Shown here: one piece after another, positions 36,780 through 45,750 of the stretch
Position numbering within the stretch: the stretch's first letter is position 1
Layout: each line of letters begins with the position of its first letter
Origin: Rhizobium sp. Leaf371
GTDB lineage: Bacteria; Pseudomonadota; Alphaproteobacteria; Rhizobiales; Rhizobiaceae
Direction of reading: 5' to 3'
DNA length: 64,000 nucleotides
Assembly: GCF_001424045.1 (NCBI RefSeq)
Contig: NZ_LMQB01000003.1
Location: forward strand, 62,001 to 126,000
Program-made: the position numbers and the translations under genes
The notes under the pieces: generated by a model
Told to the model about the DNA's origin: nothing
What the model saw: only the letters and a program-made list of their open reading frames with translations
Database searches by the model: none

Positions 36780-37037
36780 TTACTGCTGTTTCGCTGCGGC
36801 GCGCTGGCGCAGCTGCTCTGCTCCGGCGACATCCTCGCCATTCGGCCCGGGAACGTAGTCGGGGACGTGTTCGCCTGCGTCAAGGAAGTTGAAGCCGGGC
36901 ATTTCCCGGGTGACGACGAAGATGTTATCGATCGAAACGCCGGCAACATCGATCAGCACCTGACTCAAACCCTTCGCGAGCTGGCTCTTCTGTTCCTTCG
37001 TTCGACCGTTCCGGATGTCGCACGTAATGATGGGCAT
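36780..37037 (-). CDS. 4-oxalocrotonate tautomerase-family small protein
   Basis: 85 residues starting M-P-I-I-T-C-D-I-R-N-G-R-T with the family Pro1, then V-V-T-R-E-M-P-G-F-N-F. It has a longer C-terminal tail than its neighbour (ends in Gln/Ala/Lys-rich residues). The start is preceded by an AGGAG-like site. The two tautomerases differ enough to suggest either different substrates or a heteromeric enzyme. Confidence 0.87.
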   Translation of the reverse strand: MPIITCDIRNGRTKEQKSQLAKGLSQVLIDVAGVSIDNIFVVTREMPGFNFLDAGEHVPDYVPGPNGEDVAGAEQLRQRAAAKQQ

Positions 37038-37104
37038 GATGATCTCCTTTCAGTTCGATGAGGGGCCCTTCCGGCCGCTTGACGAGACGTGGTTCTGATG
37101 CGGT

Positions 37105-37228
37105 TCAGGGCTTCGCCTCGATCCCCGTGCCGAAGACGTACTTCCACGCGTGGATCTCAACGGTTTCGTAGACGCCCAATGTGTGGAACGGATCGTTGGC
37201 GGCCCACGCGCGGGCGGCATCGGCATGC
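37105..37228 (-). pseudogene. YciI-like protein, C-terminal fragment only
   Basis: The minus strand encodes A-H-A-D-A-A-R-A-W-A-A-N-D-P-F, then V-Y-E-T-V-E-I-H-A-W-K-Y-V-F-G and a stop, the typical C-terminal half of YCII-related proteins. The N-terminal half and start are missing: beyond about 37228-37260 the DNA becomes coding on the other strand for a solute-binding protein. A deletion or rearrangement joined the two genes. Confidence 0.7.
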
Positions 37229-37229
37229 G

Positions 37230-38415
37230 CAATATGTGGGCCGATTTTCGCAACAATCTGGCCTCGCGCAAGAACTTCGATCTCCTCGCCCTGCCGGATC
37301 TCTATCGCCGCGTGCTCGAAAACCGGAAGAATACGGTCTCGGACTACGACGTCATCGCCATCAACATTCCCTGGCTCGGCGAGTGCGTCGAGAAGGACGT
37401 CATCCGGCCGATCGATGCATTGATCCAGAAGACGGGCATCAACCCTCTCGACTTCCACCCGTCCATCTGGTCCACGGCCAAGTGGGACGGCATGGATTAC
37501 GGCGTTCCGGGATATTGCACCGTGGAAATCCTCGCCGCCCGCAGAGACCTGTTTTCCGAGGCCGGTCTCGACTTCCCGCGCACGTTCGATGACGTGATCG
37601 CCGCCGGCCGGCATTTCCACGCGCCCGCCCACGGCATGTATGGCGCCGTCTGGGACGGCGCGCGCGGCATGCCGATCGCTTCCAGCTTCATGTTCTTCCT
37701 CGGCGCGTGCGGCCAGCCGGCCATATCGCTCCGCAAGACGCGGGCCGGCTTCACGCTCGAGGGGGTCGATCTCGAGAAACTGCACTGTACCATTTCGTCG
37801 GAGGCCGGCCTTGCAGCTCTCGAATTCATGCGCCGCCTGATCGAGGTTTCGCCGCCGAACATTCTGGACATGGCCTGGGACCGCGCCCTCGACGTCTTCA
37901 TGAAGGGCAAGGCGAGCCTTGGCTATTTCTGGACCATGCGCACGGCCCGGTTCGAATACGACGTCCAGTCCGTGGTCAAGCGGCGCGTGGAATATCTGCC
38001 GCAGCCCTCCGGCCCCGGCGGCACGCGCGCCTCGCCGATCGGCGGGTTCCTGTTCTGCATCCCGACCAACCTTCCGGACGAAAGGGTCGAACTGGCCGCC
38101 GACGCGATCGCCTGGATGGCGTCGCGCGAGGCGATGAAGGCGCATGTGAAGAACGGCTTCCCCATCGCGCCCCGATTTTCCGTCAGCGCCGATCCCGAGG
38201 CCGCCGCCAGCTCACCGATCGTGCGGTTCGTCGATCAGCTTGCCAAGAAGAACCTCCTCCACACGTGGCAGCGTCCAAACATTCCACAATACACGGCCAT
38301 CGAACGCATTCTCGGCGAGGAGGTGCACAACGCGCTTTCCGGGGCGAAATCGCACAGAACGGCCTTGGACGATGCCGCGCGAGCCATTGATCGTTGTCTG
38401 AGGACGATCGATTGA
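37230..38415 (+). pseudogene. Family 1 solute-binding protein, 5'-truncated
   Basis: From about 37240 the plus frame encodes a family 1 extracellular binding protein without its signal peptide and first domain (about 40-90 residues missing): D-Y-D-V-I-A-I-N-I-P-W-L-G-E, W-D-G-M-D-Y-G-V-P, then a C-terminal lobe to the stop at 38415. The frame reads upstream to an ATG at 37150 but only through antisense of the YciI fragment. Without a signal peptide it could not reach the periplasm, so I call it a remnant. No matching permease genes adjoin it. Confidence 0.7.
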
Positions 38416-38652
38416 GGATCGGGCCTTTTCGTTGATACCGCCGCATGCAGTGTGCGCCGCCCTATGATGGAACTCCCACCGACCATGCTGTTCTGCGTCA
38501 GAGCCCCAAGCGCAAGGCTCGTCATTCCGCCGCGCTCAAATCCGGTTCGACAGCCCGGCATCCAAGCGTCCTGCCAGAGTGCCGACCGACGCCGCCACTT
38601 CATCGGCGATGGCGATTTCGTCGGCCTTCGTCTCGGGTGCCGACACCGAACC

Positions 38653-39327
38653 TCAGACGCGCGCGACGGCGAAAACGGTGCTCGCATCGCTGACGATCGA
38701 GACGTGATCATAGGCGGCCTTTCCGGCAGCGGTGGCGTCGGCGCGCAGGATGGCGGTGACGATCCGACCATGCTCCTCGTAGGATTTCGAAAGCCGGCCT
38801 GACAGGCGGAACTGAGCATGGCGGAACGGGGCGAGCCTTGCGCGCGTCTGCGTCGCCAGTTCCAGAAGGTGATCGTTATGGGCGCCGCGATAGAGCCGGT
38901 TGTGGAATTCCGTGTTGTAGGCGGCATAGTCCTCAGGGACACCGGCGGTGACGAGCTGCATCGACGCCCGGTGCTCCTGTTCGAGCGCATGGCGTTCGTC
39001 TGCGTCCATCCGCGTTGCGGAAAGCCGGGCGCAGATGCCTTCGAGTTCGGCCATCGCCTCGAACATCGCGTGAAGATGGGCTTCCTCGACGGTCTTGACA
39101 ATCGCGCTGCGGTTCGGCTCCCGGCCGACCAGACCCATGGCGCCGAGTTCGCGCAGGGCCTCGCGCACCGGCGTCCGGGACACCTCGAAGCGGGCCGCCA
39201 GCGACAGCTCGTCGAGCCGCTCCCCGGGCACCATGATACCGGTCACGATCATGTCGGCGATCGCGCGCACCATCTGCTCGACGGTCGTTCCAGTGCGGGT
39301 GACGGTCTTCCGTTTTGCTTGCGTCAC
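38653..39327 (-). CDS. GntR-family regulator, FCD type
   Basis: 224 residues, GTG start at 39327. The winged helix (L-S-L-A-A-R-F-E-V-S-R-T-P-V-R-E-A-L-R-E-L) precedes an FCD domain with the metal-binding pattern (F-H-N-R-L-Y, S-Y-E-E-H-G-R-I). Divergent from the BMP-type transporter operon across a 318-base control region that contains repeated TGCATGCAC motifs, so it is the prime candidate regulator of the N-heterocycle cluster. Confidence 0.9.
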   Translation of the reverse strand: MTQAKRKTVTRTGTTVEQMVRAIADMIVTGIMVPGERLDELSLAARFEVSRTPVREALRELGAMGLVGREPNRSAIVKTVEEAHLHAMFEAMAELEGICARLSATRMDADERHALEQEHRASMQLVTAGVPEDYAAYNTEFHNRLYRGAHNDHLLELATQTRARLAPFRHAQFRLSGRLSKSYEEHGRIVTAILRADATAAGKAAYDHVSIVSDASTVFAVARV

Positions 39328-39514
39328 GTTCGTCTCGAGGTCAATCTCATCACTGCATACAGATGACGGGCATCTCGGAGCATGTCAATAATCTGTTTAA
39401 GATACTGAAAAGATGTACTTTAATCGACGGTCCCTCGACAGCGCCTGCAGGTTTTTGCATCCGCCAGAGCGTAAACGACGTGGCGATGGAAAAATAGGCA
39501 TTTTGATCGCAAAC

Positions 39515-39527
39515 TGCATGCACTTTT
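39515..39527. promoter_or_regulatory. Candidate GntR box 1 (TGCATGCACTTTT)
   Basis: Contains the self-complementary TGCATGCA core; repeated with one change 80 bases downstream at 39595 and, as TGCATGC followed by CTCTTTT, at 51572. Placement next to the divergent GntR gene suggests its operator. Confidence 0.5.
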
Positions 39528-39594
39528 ATCATGCCGGTCTCGGGCGCATCACGGCGCTCAGTCTTTCCAATGCGTTAAGAAGTGGCACGGTCAT

Positions 39595-39606
39595 TGCATG
39601 CACTTT
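39595..39606. promoter_or_regulatory. Candidate GntR box 2 (TGCATGCACTTT)
   Basis: Second copy of the element at 39515, lying about 40 bases before the start of the BMP-type binding-protein gene, where a bound regulator could block transcription or early elongation. Confidence 0.5.
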
Positions 39607-39645
39607 CATGTCCAACAGCCACCGGCCCACCGCCGCACGGGGAAC

Positions 39646-40779
39646 ATGATGATGATCAACCGCTTTTCCATGAACCGCCGACAGTTTCTCCAGGCCTCCG
39701 CCGCGGGCCTTGCGACGGTCGCCGTGCCGGGCCTCACCGGGTCAACCGCTTTCGCGCAGGAAGCGCTCACCGTCGGCTTCATCTATGTCGGGCCAAAGGA
39801 CGACTACGGCTACAACCAAGCGCATGCCGAAGGTGCCGCTGTCATCAAGGCCATGCCGGGCATCACGGTCGTGGAGGAGGAAAACGTGCCCGAGACCGTC
39901 GATGTCCAGAAGACGATGGAATCGATGATCAACCTCGACGGCGCTTCGCTCATCTTCCCGACCTCCTTCGGATATTTCGATCCCCACATGCTGGCGATGG
40001 CGGCAAAATATCCCGACACCCAGTTCCGCCATTGCGGCGGCCTGTGGCAGGAGAGCAAGCACCCCGCCAATACCGGATCCTATTTCGGCTTTATCCATCA
40101 GGGCCAGTATCTGAACGGCATCGCCGCCGGCCACGCCTCCAAAAGCAAGAAGATCGGCTTCGTGGGGGCCAAGCCGATCCCGCAGGTGCTGCAGAACGTC
40201 AATGCCTTCCTGCTCGGCGCCCGCTCGGTCGATCCCGCCATCACCTGCCAGGTCATCTTCACCGGCGAATGGTCGCTCGCCATCAAGGAGGCCGAGGCGA
40301 CCAATGCACTGGTCGATCAGGGCGTCGACGTCATCACCTGCCATGTCGACAGCCCGAAGGTGGTGGTCGAGACCGCCGCCGGCCGCGGCGCCTTCGTCTG
40401 CGGCTACCACGCCAACCAGAGCCCGCTTGCGCCCGAAAAATACCTGACCGGCGCAGAATGGGCCTGGGGCAATGTCTACGCCGATTTCATCAAGACGGCG
40501 CAGGCCGGCGAAAAGCTCGGCAATTTCGTACGCGGCGGCCTGAAGGACGGCTTCGTCAAGATGAGCCCGCTCGGCCCCGGCGTGCCGGAGGAGGGTCGCA
40601 AGGCCTTCGAGGCGGCCCATGCCGAGGCGATGACCGGCAAGCTCTCGGTGTTCAAGGGCCCTTTGAAGGACAACAAGGGCAATGCCGTGATCCCCGCCGA
40701 CAAGGCTTATGCCGAGGACGCGATCGATCTGGAAAGCATGGCCTATCTGGTCGAGGGCGTCGTCGGTTCGACCTCCTGA
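39646..40779 (+). CDS. BMP-family (nucleoside-type) ABC transporter substrate-binding protein
   Basis: 377 residues. Tat-type signal (N-R-R-Q-F-L-Q-A-S-A-A-G, cleavage near A-F-A-Q). The mature part is BMP/PnrA-like: V-G-F-I-Y-V-G-P-K-D-D-Y-G-Y-N, G-K/Q-Y-L-N-G-I-A-A-G. The family binds nucleosides and similar purine- or pyrimidine-like molecules, fitting import of cyanurate, barbiturate or related rings for the downstream hydrolases. No lipobox, so a soluble periplasmic protein. Three successive ATGs at 39646-39654; the exact start is uncertain by a few codons. Confidence 0.9.
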   Translation: MMMINRFSMNRRQFLQASAAGLATVAVPGLTGSTAFAQEALTVGFIYVGPKDDYGYNQAHAEGAAVIKAMPGITVVEEENVPETVDVQKTMESMINLDGASLIFPTSFGYFDPHMLAMAAKYPDTQFRHCGGLWQESKHPANTGSYFGFIHQGQYLNGIAAGHASKSKKIGFVGAKPIPQVLQNVNAFLLGARSVDPAITCQVIFTGEWSLAIKEAEATNALVDQGVDVITCHVDSPKVVVETAAGRGAFVCGYHANQSPLAPEKYLTGAEWAWGNVYADFIKTAQAGEKLGNFVRGGLKDGFVKMSPLGPGVPEEGRKAFEAAHAEAMTGKLSVFKGPLKDNKGNAVIPADKAYAEDAIDLESMAYLVEGVVGSTS

Positions 40780-40837
40780 CATCGTCTGACGCCGGAACCC
40801 CCGTAAAGCCTGATCATCCCGTCAACGGAGACGCGTC

Positions 40838-41983
40838 ATGACAGTCGAAGCCAATAACTCGGCCCTGTCGCTGGAACCCGGCGGGGTCTCGTCCTTCCGC
40901 CCGGCTCTCGAATGGCTGGCGCGGCGGGCAGAGCCCGTGGTCATTGGCCTTGCCGCCATCCTTACCGGTCTGGCTCTGTTCTCGGTCTTCATCCTCGCGA
41001 TCGGCAAGTCGCCGGTCGCGCTGTTCCAGATCATATATGCCGGCGGCTTCGGCAGCTGGTTCTCGCTCCAGAACAGCCTTTCGCGGGCAGCCCCCCTGCT
41101 TCTCACCGCGCTCTGCGTGGCTTTGCCGGCGCGGCTCGGCCTCGTCATCATCGGCGGCGAGGGGGCGCTGGTGCTCGGCGGCGTCGCGGCCGCGGCGATC
41201 GCCACGCCGCTCACCGGCATCCTCCCGCCTTATCCGGCGCTCGTCGGCATGGCGCTCGCCGCGATGCTCGGCGGCGGCATCTGGATCGGCGCGGTGGGGT
41301 TCCTGCGCCATTATCGCGGCGTCAACGAGACGATCTCGTCGCTGCTGCTCTCCTATATCGCCATCGCGCTGATGAACCAGCTGGTGGAAGGGCCGCTGCG
41401 CGATCCCGCCAGCCTCAACAAGCCGTCCACCTTTCCCCTGCCGGCAGACTACAGGATCGGCGCCATTCCGGGCATGGACGTTCATTGGGGCCTGATCATC
41501 GCGGTGGTCGCCTGCGTCCTCTCCTATGTCCTGATCGAGGCAACGCGCTTCGGCTTTGCCGCACGCATGGCGGGCGGCAATGTGCGGGCCGCGCAGATCC
41601 AGGGCCTGCCGGTCGGCCGGCTCATCGTCGGCTTCACGGCCATCGCCGGCAGTTTCGCAGGCCTCGCCGGCATGCTGGAGGTCGCCGCCGTGCAGGGCAG
41701 CGCCAATGCGTCGCTCGCCGCCGGCTATGGCTATACGGGCATCCTCGTCGCCTTCCTCGCCCGGCACAATCCGCTGGCCATCATTCCCATCGCCGTCCTG
41801 CTCGGCGGACTGGAGGCGTCCGGCGGCCTGATCCAGCGGCGAATGGGGCTACCCGATGCCACGGTGGTCGCGCTGCAAGGCACGCTCTTCATCGTCATCC
41901 TCTTCTGCGAGACCTTCTACGGCCGCTTCAAGGTCTTCAATCCCGATCTCTGGCCGGACATCCGGAAAGGAAACCGGACATGA
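40838..41983 (+). CDS. ABC transporter permease, nucleoside/branched-chain type (YufP-like)
   Basis: 381 residues with multiple membrane spans and the LivM-like motif pattern (N-E-T-I-S-S-L-L-L-S-Y-I-A; G-G-L-E-A-S-G-G). First permease of the BMP-type system; its stop overlaps the second permease start by four bases. A long soluble N-terminus (about 35 residues) precedes the first helix. Confidence 0.9.
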   Translation: MTVEANNSALSLEPGGVSSFRPALEWLARRAEPVVIGLAAILTGLALFSVFILAIGKSPVALFQIIYAGGFGSWFSLQNSLSRAAPLLLTALCVALPARLGLVIIGGEGALVLGGVAAAAIATPLTGILPPYPALVGMALAAMLGGGIWIGAVGFLRHYRGVNETISSLLLSYIAIALMNQLVEGPLRDPASLNKPSTFPLPADYRIGAIPGMDVHWGLIIAVVACVLSYVLIEATRFGFAARMAGGNVRAAQIQGLPVGRLIVGFTAIAGSFAGLAGMLEVAAVQGSANASLAAGYGYTGILVAFLARHNPLAIIPIAVLLGGLEASGGLIQRRMGLPDATVVALQGTLFIVILFCETFYGRFKVFNPDLWPDIRKGNRT

Positions 41984-42906
41984 GCGAGACGGATATCGGC
42001 CTCTGGGGCGTGCCCCTCGCCATCATCGCGGGCGCCATCCGGGTCTCCACGCCCTTCATCTTCGTCTCGCTCGGCGAGGCCATCACCGAGCGTTCGGGCC
42101 GCATCAATCTCGGGCTCGAAGGTACGCTCGTCTTTGGCGCGATGACGGCCTATGCCGTGGCGGTGCTGACGGGATCGCCGTGGCTCGGCGTGCTCGCGGC
42201 CATGGCTGCGGGCTCGGTCTTCGGGCTCATCCACGGCTTCATCTGCCGCTTTCCCCGGGTCAACGACATCGCCATCGGCATCGCCATGATGCAGTTCGGG
42301 CTCGGCTTCGCCTTCTTCCTCGGCAAGCCCTTCATCCAGCCGTCGGCGCCGAAGCTGCCGTCCATTCCGCTCGGCGACTGGTCATCCTACCCGCAGGTGC
42401 AGGCGGCGCTGAACATCAACGTGCTGTTCTTCATCGGCTTCCTGCTGGCGCTCTTTCTCACCTGGGCATTCCGCAACACGCGCCCGGGCCTCCTCCTGCG
42501 CGTCGTCGGCGACTCCACCGATGCCGCCCGCGCGATGGGAATCGATCCGGACCGCGTTCGTCTTCTCGCCACAGGGCTCGGCGGCGCACTGGCCGCCGTC
42601 GGCGGGGCCTATCTCTCGCTCTATTATCCCGGCTCCTGGAACGAAGGCATCTCGTCCGGCCAAGGCCTTATGGCGGTCGCGCTCGTCATCTTCGCCCGCT
42701 GGAACCCGATCAACTGTTTTCTCGCGGCTCTCCTCTTCGGCGGCACCGGCGCGCTCGGGCCGGCGCTTCAATCGGTCGGCGTGACGCAAGGCTACTATCT
42801 CTTCTATGCGGCGCCCTACGTTCTGACGCTTGCCATCCTCATTGCCACATCTTCGCCCCATCGCGCACTGTCCGGCGCACCGGGCGAGCTCTCCCTGACG
42901 AAATAG
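41980..42906 (+). CDS. ABC transporter permease, nucleoside/branched-chain type (YufQ-like)
   Basis: 308 residues. Contains the diagnostic E-R-S-G-R-I-N-L-G-L-E-G-T near residue 38 and F-P-R-V-N-D-I-A-I-G-I-A-M near residue 88, shared by the second permease of CUT2/BMP-type importers. ATG 41980 overlaps the previous stop. With the ATPase at 45751 and binding protein at 39646 it forms a complete importer. Confidence 0.92.
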   Translation: MSETDIGLWGVPLAIIAGAIRVSTPFIFVSLGEAITERSGRINLGLEGTLVFGAMTAYAVAVLTGSPWLGVLAAMAAGSVFGLIHGFICRFPRVNDIAIGIAMMQFGLGFAFFLGKPFIQPSAPKLPSIPLGDWSSYPQVQAALNINVLFFIGFLLALFLTWAFRNTRPGLLLRVVGDSTDAARAMGIDPDRVRLLATGLGGALAAVGGAYLSLYYPGSWNEGISSGQGLMAVALVIFARWNPINCFLAALLFGGTGALGPALQSVGVTQGYYLFYAAPYVLTLAILIATSSPHRALSGAPGELSLTK

Positions 42907-42918
42907 AGGAATTTGCGC

Positions 42919-43936
42919 ATGAACGGTCTGGGTGGTCTCAACATATCGCAACACGGCGTCGGCATCGGTCTCGTGCAGCTGCAACTGCCCTTGACCGTGA
43001 CGAAGGCGGACTTAGCCCGCCAGACGCAGCTGGTCGTCGATCTCGTGGCCAAGGCCCGGCGTAACCAGCCCGGCATGGATCTCGTGGTCTTCCCGGAATA
43101 TGCCCTGCACGGCCTCTCCATGGACATCAACCCCGAGATCATGTGCGATCTCGACGGACCCGAGGTCGCGGCCTTCAAGACGGCCTGCAGGGAGAACGCG
43201 ATCTGGGGATGCTTCTCGATCATGGAGCGGAATCCAGGTGGTATGCCGTATAATTCCGGCATCGTGATCGACGATCAGGGCGAACTGAAGCTCTATTACC
43301 GCAAGATGCACCCGTGGGTACCCGTCGAGCCCTGGGAGCCGGGCGATCTCGGCATTCCCGTCATCGACGGGCCGAAGGGTGCCAAGCTCGCGCTCATCAT
43401 CTGCCATGACGGCATGTTTCCGGAGATGGCGCGCGAATGCGCCTACAAGGGCGCCGAGATCATGATCCGCACGGCTGGCTATACCGCGCCGATCCGCGAG
43501 TCCTGGCGCTTCACCAACCAGTCGAATGCCTTCTGCAACCTCATGGTCACCGCCAGCGTCTGCATGTGCGGCTCGGACGGCACGTTCGACAGCATGGGCG
43601 AAGGCATGATCTGCGATTTCGAGGGTACGATCATCGCGCATGGCACATCGGGGCGGGTCAACGAGATCATCACGGCGGAGGTCCGGCCGGATCTGGTGCG
43701 CGAGGCGCGGCTCGGCTGGGGGGGTGGAAAACAACATCTACCAGATCGGCCATCGCGGCTATGTCGCGGTCGCCGGCGGTGCGGGCGATGCGCCCTACAG
43801 CTACATGCACGACCTCGTCGCCGGCACTTATCGGCTGCCCTGGGAGGACGACGTGAAGGTCACCGACGGCACCCCCTGCGGCTTTGAAAAACCCACCCGG
43901 AAATACGGCGAGAGCGCCAAACTGGCTGCGGAATAG
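42919..43936 (+). pseudogene. Formamidase/aliphatic amidase-like gene with a +1 frameshift
   Basis: Nitrilase-superfamily amidase with the Glu-Lys-Cys triad: Glu60 (V-F-P-E-Y), Lys129 (Y-Y-R-K-M), Cys162 (I-I-C-H-D-G). Up to about residue 266 (L-G-W-G) the frame is intact; then a run of seven G (43718-43724), where six are expected, shifts it. The remaining family sequence (V-E-N-N-I-Y-Q-I-G-H-R-G-Y, Y-M-H-D-L, Y-R-L-P-W-E-D) continues in the next frame to a stop at 43936. A sequencing error, slippage-controlled expression or recent inactivation are all possible; the rest is well preserved. The enzyme would release ammonia from formamide or a small amide. The product in the upstream frame alone would end at 43887. 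Confidence 0.82.
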
Positions 43937-43947
43937 GAGAGAAGATC

Positions 43948-44649
43948 ATGGATGCGATCACCGAAACCGCTGGACGCTACATCACCGCCGACCCCTATCC
44001 CTGGCCCTATAACGGCCAGCTGCGGCCCGATAATACCGCGCTCGTGATCATCGACATGCAGACCGATTTCTGCGGCAAGGGCGGCTATGTCGATCACATG
44101 GGCTACGATCTCGCGCTCGTCCAGGCGCCGATCGCGCCGATCGGCGCGGTGCTCGCGGCCATGCGGGCCAAGGGCTACCACATCATCCACACGCGCGAGG
44201 GCCATCGACCGGATCTCGCCGACCTGCCGGCCAACAAGCGCTGGCGCTCGCAGCGCATCGGTGCCGGCATCGGCGATCCCGGTCCCTGCGGCCGGATTCT
44301 GACGCGCGGCGAGCCCGGCTGGGACATCATCCCGGACCTTTATCCGATTGCCGGAGAGACGATCATCGACAAGCCCGGCAAGGGCTCGTTCTGCGCCACC
44401 GATCTGGAGCTGATCCTGAACCAGAAGCGCATCGAAAACCTGATCCTCACCGGCATCACCACTGATGTCTGCGTCTCCACCACCATGCGGGAGGCCAATG
44501 ATCGGGGCTTCGAATGCGTCATGCTGGAAGACTGCTGCGGCGCGACCGACTACGGCAACCACCTCGCCGCCATCAAGATGGTCAAAATGCAGGGCGGCGT
44601 CTTCGGCGCGGTGTCGAATTCCGCAAACCTGATCGAGGCCCTGCCCTGA
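43948..44649 (+). CDS. biuH: Biuret hydrolase-like isochorismatase-family amidase
   Basis: 233 residues. The cysteine hydrolase triad is Asp36 (V-I-I-D-M-Q-T-D-F), Lys142 (D-K-P-G-K-G-S-F) and Cys175 ([14 protein letters not shown]); Gln215 is also present. From memory these numbers coincide with the catalytic and substrate residues described for rhizobial BiuH, so I assign biuret -> allophanate + NH3. Adjacent to a cyanuric-acid-hydrolase-family gene and upstream of an allophanate hydrolase, exactly the neighbours required. ATG 43948 follows an AGGAGAG site. Confidence 0.87.
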   Translation: MDAITETAGRYITADPYPWPYNGQLRPDNTALVIIDMQTDFCGKGGYVDHMGYDLALVQAPIAPIGAVLAAMRAKGYHIIHTREGHRPDLADLPANKRWRSQRIGAGIGDPGPCGRILTRGEPGWDIIPDLYPIAGETIIDKPGKGSFCATDLELILNQKRIENLILTGITTDVCVSTTMREANDRGFECVMLEDCCGATDYGNHLAAIKMVKMQGGVFGAVSNSANLIEALP

Positions 44650-45749
44650 TGGCCTTTTCGAAACCCGAGGTGCTGCAAGCCTCCGTCTGGCGGGTGCCGG
44701 CGAGCGGTCCGGCCGACGTGTCCGGCGTGGAGGCGCTGTTCGCCGCCGGGCTGAAGCCGGAGACGGTCGTCGCCATCCTCGGCAAGACAGAGGGCAATGG
44801 CTGCGTCAACGATTTCACCCGCGGCTATGCCACGGCGAGCTTCGAGGCGTTGTTTGCGCGGCAGGGTGTCGAGGCGCCCTGCCTCGTCATGTCCGGCGGA
44901 ACGGAGGGCGCGCTGTCGCCGCACTGGACGGTTTTCGCCCGGGAAGCCGTGGCCGACGCATTGGAGGGGACGACGGGAACGGCGCTCGCCATCGGCGCAT
45001 CGCGCACTCCCCCCCTTCCCTTCCATCATCTCGGCCGCCGGGAGCAGGTGCGTCTCGTCGCGCAAGGCGTGACGGCCGCCATGGCGGATGCCGGTATCGA
45101 CGACCCCGCAGACGTCCATTTCGTCCAGATCAAATGCCCGCTTCTGACGCTTGCGCGCATCGGTGAGGCCGATGCTGCGGGCGAGACGGTGGCGACCCGG
45201 GACACACTGAAATCCATGGGGCTGTCGCGCGGCGCCTCGGCCCTCGGCGTCGCCGTGGCGCTGGGTGAGATCGACGCGAGCGAGATCGCCGACGCCGCCA
45301 TCGGCGCCCGCCTCGACCTCTTTTCCCGCTGCGCCTCGACCTCGGCCGGCGTCGAACTGACCGATCACGAGATCGTCGTGCTCGGCATGAGCAAGTCCTG
45401 GCGCGGTCCGTTCGCCATCGACCACGCCGTGATGGCGAACGCCATCGACACGGCCCCGGTGAAAGCCGCACACGCGCGCCTGCCAGACGCGGCGTGGCTC
45501 ACGGCCGTTCTCGCCAAGGCGGAGCCCGACCCCTCCGGCATGGTCGGCGGGCGACGTCACACGATGCTGGACGATTCCGACATCGCCGGCACCCGTCACG
45601 CCCGCGCTTTCGTCGGCGGCGTGCTCGCCGGCGTCTTCGGCATGACAGACCTTTATGTCTCGGGCGGTGCGGAGCATCAGGGCCCGCCGGGCGGCGGGCC
45701 CGTCGCCATCATCGTGGAACGCGAGACCATCGGACAAAAGGAGAGCTGA
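44649..45749 (+). CDS. Ring-opening amidohydrolase (cyanuric acid hydrolase / barbiturase family)
   Basis: 366 residues of the small AtzD/TrzD/barbiturase family, a fold of three similar domains. Family motifs are intact: G-K-T-E-G-N-G-C-V-N-D-F (Lys46), M-S-G-G-T-E-G (Ser82), Q-I-K-C-P-L-L-T (Lys162), L-S-R-G-A-S-A-L-G, S-T-S-A-G-V-E-L, R-H-T-M-L-D-D-S-D-I and Y-V-S-G-G-A-E-H-Q-G-P (Ser338). It opens cyanuric acid to 1-carboxybiuret or barbiturate to ureidomalonate. Flanking biuret and allophanate hydrolases favour cyanuric acid. Start overlaps the biuH stop by one base. Confidence 0.9.
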   Translation: MAFSKPEVLQASVWRVPASGPADVSGVEALFAAGLKPETVVAILGKTEGNGCVNDFTRGYATASFEALFARQGVEAPCLVMSGGTEGALSPHWTVFAREAVADALEGTTGTALAIGASRTPPLPFHHLGRREQVRLVAQGVTAAMADAGIDDPADVHFVQIKCPLLTLARIGEADAAGETVATRDTLKSMGLSRGASALGVAVALGEIDASEIADAAIGARLDLFSRCASTSAGVELTDHEIVVLGMSKSWRGPFAIDHAVMANAIDTAPVKAAHARLPDAAWLTAVLAKAEPDPSGMVGGRRHTMLDDSDIAGTRHARAFVGGVLAGVFGMTDLYVSGGAEHQGPPGGGPVAIIVERETIGQKES

Positions 45750-45750
45750 C

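Larger units (their letters stand above)
39328..39645. other. Divergent control region of the heterocycle operon
   Basis: No gene seen. AT-richer than its flanks, with two near-identical TGCATGCACTTT elements 80 bases apart and a related TGCATACA near 39355. Expected to hold promoters for both the GntR gene and the transporter/hydrolase operon. Confidence 0.55.
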
